Source of the DNA: an uncultured Alphaproteobacteria bacterium
GTDB lineage: Bacteria > Pseudomonadota > Alphaproteobacteria > UBA7887
DNA length: 25,993 nucleotides
Reading direction: 5' to 3'
Assembly (NCBI GenBank): GCA_913044255.1
Contig: CAJWOI010000004.1
Coordinates: 1 to 25,993, forward strand
Every line of letters begins with the position of its first letter. Position 1 is the first letter of the stretch. Below are positions 23,931-25,993 of this stretch, piece by piece. A model generated the notes under the pieces. That model did not search any database. It was given only the letters and a program-made list of their open reading frames with translations, and was not told the DNA's origin. A program made the position numbers and the translations under genes.

Positions 23931-24751
23931 AGGCCTCCGCTAAAGGCGTACGCCAGTACCAGGTGTATGGCTGCTAAAATTATCATTCCGTACGTGAGCG
24001 GTATGTGAACAAACAACCAGGCCTTAAGAATTGCCTGCAGAGAATATTGGTAATCGAGTTCATCTTTTTTTTCGATCAGTTGACGAAGTTTTTCCGCAAA
24101 CTCCCGTTCCTTATCATTTAAATAGCGGTCCATATTTGACGTTTGTTTGACCAGATCGAACAGGGCTCGTCGAGAACCCCGAAAATGGCGAATAAGGTTT
24201 TTTGGCCCAGAAAAGAAAGGAGCTAAGTGGTCACCATAATGATCACTAATAGTTGAGGAACTAGTGTTCACAGCACATTCCAATACGAGTGCCTCCGCCT
24301 CATTCCGCAATTTTGCGATAAAGCCGGGAATACGTTCAAAAATTACTTCCTCGCCACGCCGAGTTAGTAATTTTGAAAGCCGGCGATTAAGGTAGAGTCC
24401 AATGACACCGCTCAGGGATACTCCAATAAAGAAAACTGCGAGCAGTCCTTCCAGCCAGCCGTCTGGAATCCGCCAGTTAATGTGAAGCAAAAACAAAAAA
24501 ATAGAGATAAGACCCAAGTAAATATGCAGCTGAAGCCAATTGGCAGCAGTTCCAATCGGCAGCATGCTAATCTTTTTTCGGACGTTGTAGAGCACTAACA
24601 ATAGGATCGCCCCAAGCAGCAGCCAGCCAGATAAAAACTGTTCTTGATACAATGCCACGTTGAAGGCTTGAAGACCTATCAATATGGCGGTCGGTACCAC
24701 AACTAAAATAGCAAATCCTACATTTCGTAACCGGCGAGAGGTGAAGCTCAT
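23927..24751 (-). CDS. di-haem b-type cytochrome membrane protein
   Basis: A 274-residue integral membrane protein with hydrophobic segments near 11-29, 41-56, 73-92, 101-121 and 243-270. Two histidine pairs with the same spacing, H76-x13-H90 and H249-x13-H263, lie inside predicted helices, the arrangement that binds two b haems in ferric-reductase-like and related cytochromes. A soluble, charged loop (122-242) separates the pairs. I chose the ATG at 24749-24751, which overlaps the upstream stop as TAATG and has GGACAGG before it. A longer reading would need the TTG at 24766. It is translationally coupled to both neighbours. It probably passes electrons across the membrane between the ferredoxin and the multihaem cytochrome. 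Confidence 0.82.
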   Translation of the reverse strand: MSFTSRRLRNVGFAILVVVPTAILIGLQAFNVALYQEQFLSGWLLLGAILLLVLYNVRKKISMLPIGTAANWLQLHIYLGLISIFLFLLHINWRIPDGWLEGLLAVFFIGVSLSGVIGLYLNRRLSKLLTRRGEEVIFERIPGFIAKLRNEAEALVLECAVNTSSSTISDHYGDHLAPFFSGPKNLIRHFRGSRRALFDLVKQTSNMDRYLNDKEREFAEKLRQLIEKKDELDYQYSLQAILKAWLFVHIPLTYGMIILAAIHLVLAYAFSGGL

Positions 24752-25993
24752 TACCTGTCCAGCCAATCTGCAAGCGATCCCAGATCACTCATATCAGTGC
24801 GTTTGAGTGCGTCATGAGGGCAGGCTCTTTGACAGGCGGGGCCGCCTAGTTGGTCAACGCAAAGATCGCATTTGGTAGCTTTTACAATTGGCGCACTCAT
24901 CGCTTCGTCAAGAATGAACGCACCGTTATGATCCCGCACATCGACCATACGAATGTTGTCGTAAGGACACGAGTTGGCGCAAGTAGAGCAGCCAATACAT
25001 GTATCGTCGTTTATTATCACCTGACCTGATGACGAGGACCGGTGAATGGCACCGGTTGGGCAGCCAATCATACACACGGGGTCCGCACAATGCATACAAG
25101 CATTGGCCACCATGTAATGGTCGTAGCGCCGCCCGTGTCGGTTGAAACGGGGATTGTTGTTGTGCCCATTGGCACAGGCGATGACGCATTCGTCGCATCT
25201 AACGCAACGGTCGAGGTCAATTAACATGGTTGCGCTGCCGTTGATGTAACGGTATTCGACCAGGAACTCCAACATACCGGCGTCCAAATCCTCGGTTCCA
25301 CTTGCATTCACGTCGTCACTACTATTGGCCGGATGAGCTGGACCGGCCAACTGGCTCAACGCCTCATCTGTCAGCGTTGGCAGTACCAGTTCCTCAATAA
25401 TCTTGGTTGGCACTCGGAGAATATCCGTGTACCCCAGTGCCCGAAGACTGGTCTGCAATGGCCTTGAATCGTCGTGGCGCCAGTTATGGAGAATCTCGGG
25501 TAGACCGAACACATTGCCGCTTCCAATATATTGCAAGGTCCGATGACCGTTATTGACAGACTTACTGATCCGCCCAAAGCCGGAACGGATTAGTAGCAAT
25601 CCGTCCGGATAGTCGCCTTCTGCAACAATTACCGGCTCACGGGCGAGACGTTCTTCGGGTCGCCCCTCAGTTAAGCGATTGTAGGACGTATGCCAGTCAA
25701 AATTTCCATAGTTCTCGAATAGGGTCTCGTCAGCGATTTTTTCGATTACCTCATCGCTGAGATGCGCCAACATCGGTATTGCTTGCAAATGTACGGTGAG
25801 GCTTCGTTGCCGGTATAGGCTATCGACGTGTTTGCGAAACTCATCAACCCTTCGGCGCAGTTCTTTCAATCCCTGCCATCGAATTTCGAGAAGCTCTGCG
25901 TCGCCCACAGCAAAAACAGTCGCTGTGCGCTGAGTTCGGCCAAGCGCAGCAATTTCCCCGAACATTTCGCCTGGCCCCAATGTTGCAGTTCGA
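24751..25993 (-). CDS. cyclic-nucleotide-binding domain / four-cluster ferredoxin fusion (5' end outside window)
   Basis: The frame is open to the right edge; numbering here starts at the TTG codon at 25978-25980. Residues 1-33 are the end of a first cNMP-binding domain with an intact phosphate-binding cassette (FGEIAALGRTQRTATV). Residues about 66-200 form a second such domain whose cassette is degenerate (VFGLPEIL, with no R-T-A). Residues 255-390 are a DmsB/NrfC-type ferredoxin with four cysteine quartets: 259/262/265/269, 295/298/303/307, 328/331/334/338 and 371/374/383/387. That predicts four [4Fe-4S] clusters. No export signal can be seen because the N-terminus is missing; the coupling with a membrane b-type cytochrome suggests a cytoplasmic, membrane-associated subunit. 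Confidence 0.88.
   Translation of the reverse strand, partial: RTATLGPGEMFGEIAALGRTQRTATVFAVGDAELLEIRWQGLKELRRRVDEFRKHVDSLYRQRSLTVHLQAIPMLAHLSDEVIEKIADETLFENYGNFDWHTSYNRLTEGRPEERLAREPVIVAEGDYPDGLLLIRSGFGRISKSVNNGHRTLQYIGSGNVFGLPEILHNWRHDDSRPLQTSLRALGYTDILRVPTKIIEELVLPTLTDEALSQLAGPAHPANSSDDVNASGTEDLDAGMLEFLVEYRYINGSATMLIDLDRCVRCDECVIACANGHNNNPRFNRHGRRYDHYMVANACMHCADPVCMIGCPTGAIHRSSSSGQVIINDDTCIGCSTCANSCPYDNIRMVDVRDHNGAFILDEAMSAPIVKATKCDLCVDQLGGPACQRACPHDALKRTDMSDLGSLADWLDR

Noticed and set aside
24752..24766. TTG start giving a 5-residue longer b-type cytochrome
   Set aside because: The ATG at 24751 overlaps the upstream stop as TAATG and has GGACAGG before it, a better-supported start.

Overview
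The window reads as chromosomal DNA from a Gram-negative bacterium, most likely a free-living Pseudomonadota. The pointers are two Tat-type signal peptides, a TRAP solute receptor, a DUF599 membrane protein, TypA/BipA, and a membrane-bound multihaem cytochrome system. The sequence alone does not fix a genus or class. I see no rRNA, tRNA, CRISPR array, transposase or phage gene. Coding density is high and most genes have a clear Shine-Dalgarno sequence.

Layout. (1) Positions 2-6422, all on +: the 3' end of an alpha/beta hydrolase, then a phytanoyl-CoA-type dioxygenase, a cupin, an IlvD/Edd sugar-acid-type dehydratase, a glutathione S-transferase, an SDR oxidoreductase and a divergent PanB-like protein. 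Gaps of roughly 70-180 bp separate most of them, so this is a co-oriented catabolic cluster rather than one tight operon. (2) Positions 6699-10813: housekeeping-type genes, with a DUF599 membrane protein and a CinA homologue on -, divergent from typA on +. (3) Positions 11071-21508: a mosaic of small-molecule metabolism on alternating strands. It holds a D-aminoacylase-like amidohydrolase, a Tat-signal nicotinamidase, an HpcH/HpaI aldolase, a Tat-signal TRAP receptor, an FAH-family hydrolase, an overlapping DUF35/thiolase-like pair, a second cupin, a haloacid dehalogenase-like HAD and a zinc alcohol dehydrogenase. (4) Positions 21609-25993, all on -: three overlapping genes that run in from beyond the right edge. 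In transcription order they are a cyclic-nucleotide-binding-domain/ferredoxin fusion with four [4Fe-4S] motifs, a di-haem b-type membrane protein, and a nine-haem c-type cytochrome with a cysteine-rich N-terminus and an acidic tandem-repeat linker.

How they may work together. The dehydratase, SDR, FAH hydrolase, aldolase and TRAP receptor are the kinds of enzyme used in non-phosphorylative breakdown of sugar acids or related hydroxy acids. They are scattered over about 16 kb, so a single shared pathway is inference only. The right-hand three-gene set is the most striking system. Its parts suggest a conduit that moves electrons between a cytoplasmic iron-sulfur protein, a membrane b-haem pair and a periplasmic multihaem domain, possibly gated by a cyclic nucleotide or similar ligand. 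Its physiological donor and acceptor cannot be read from this window.
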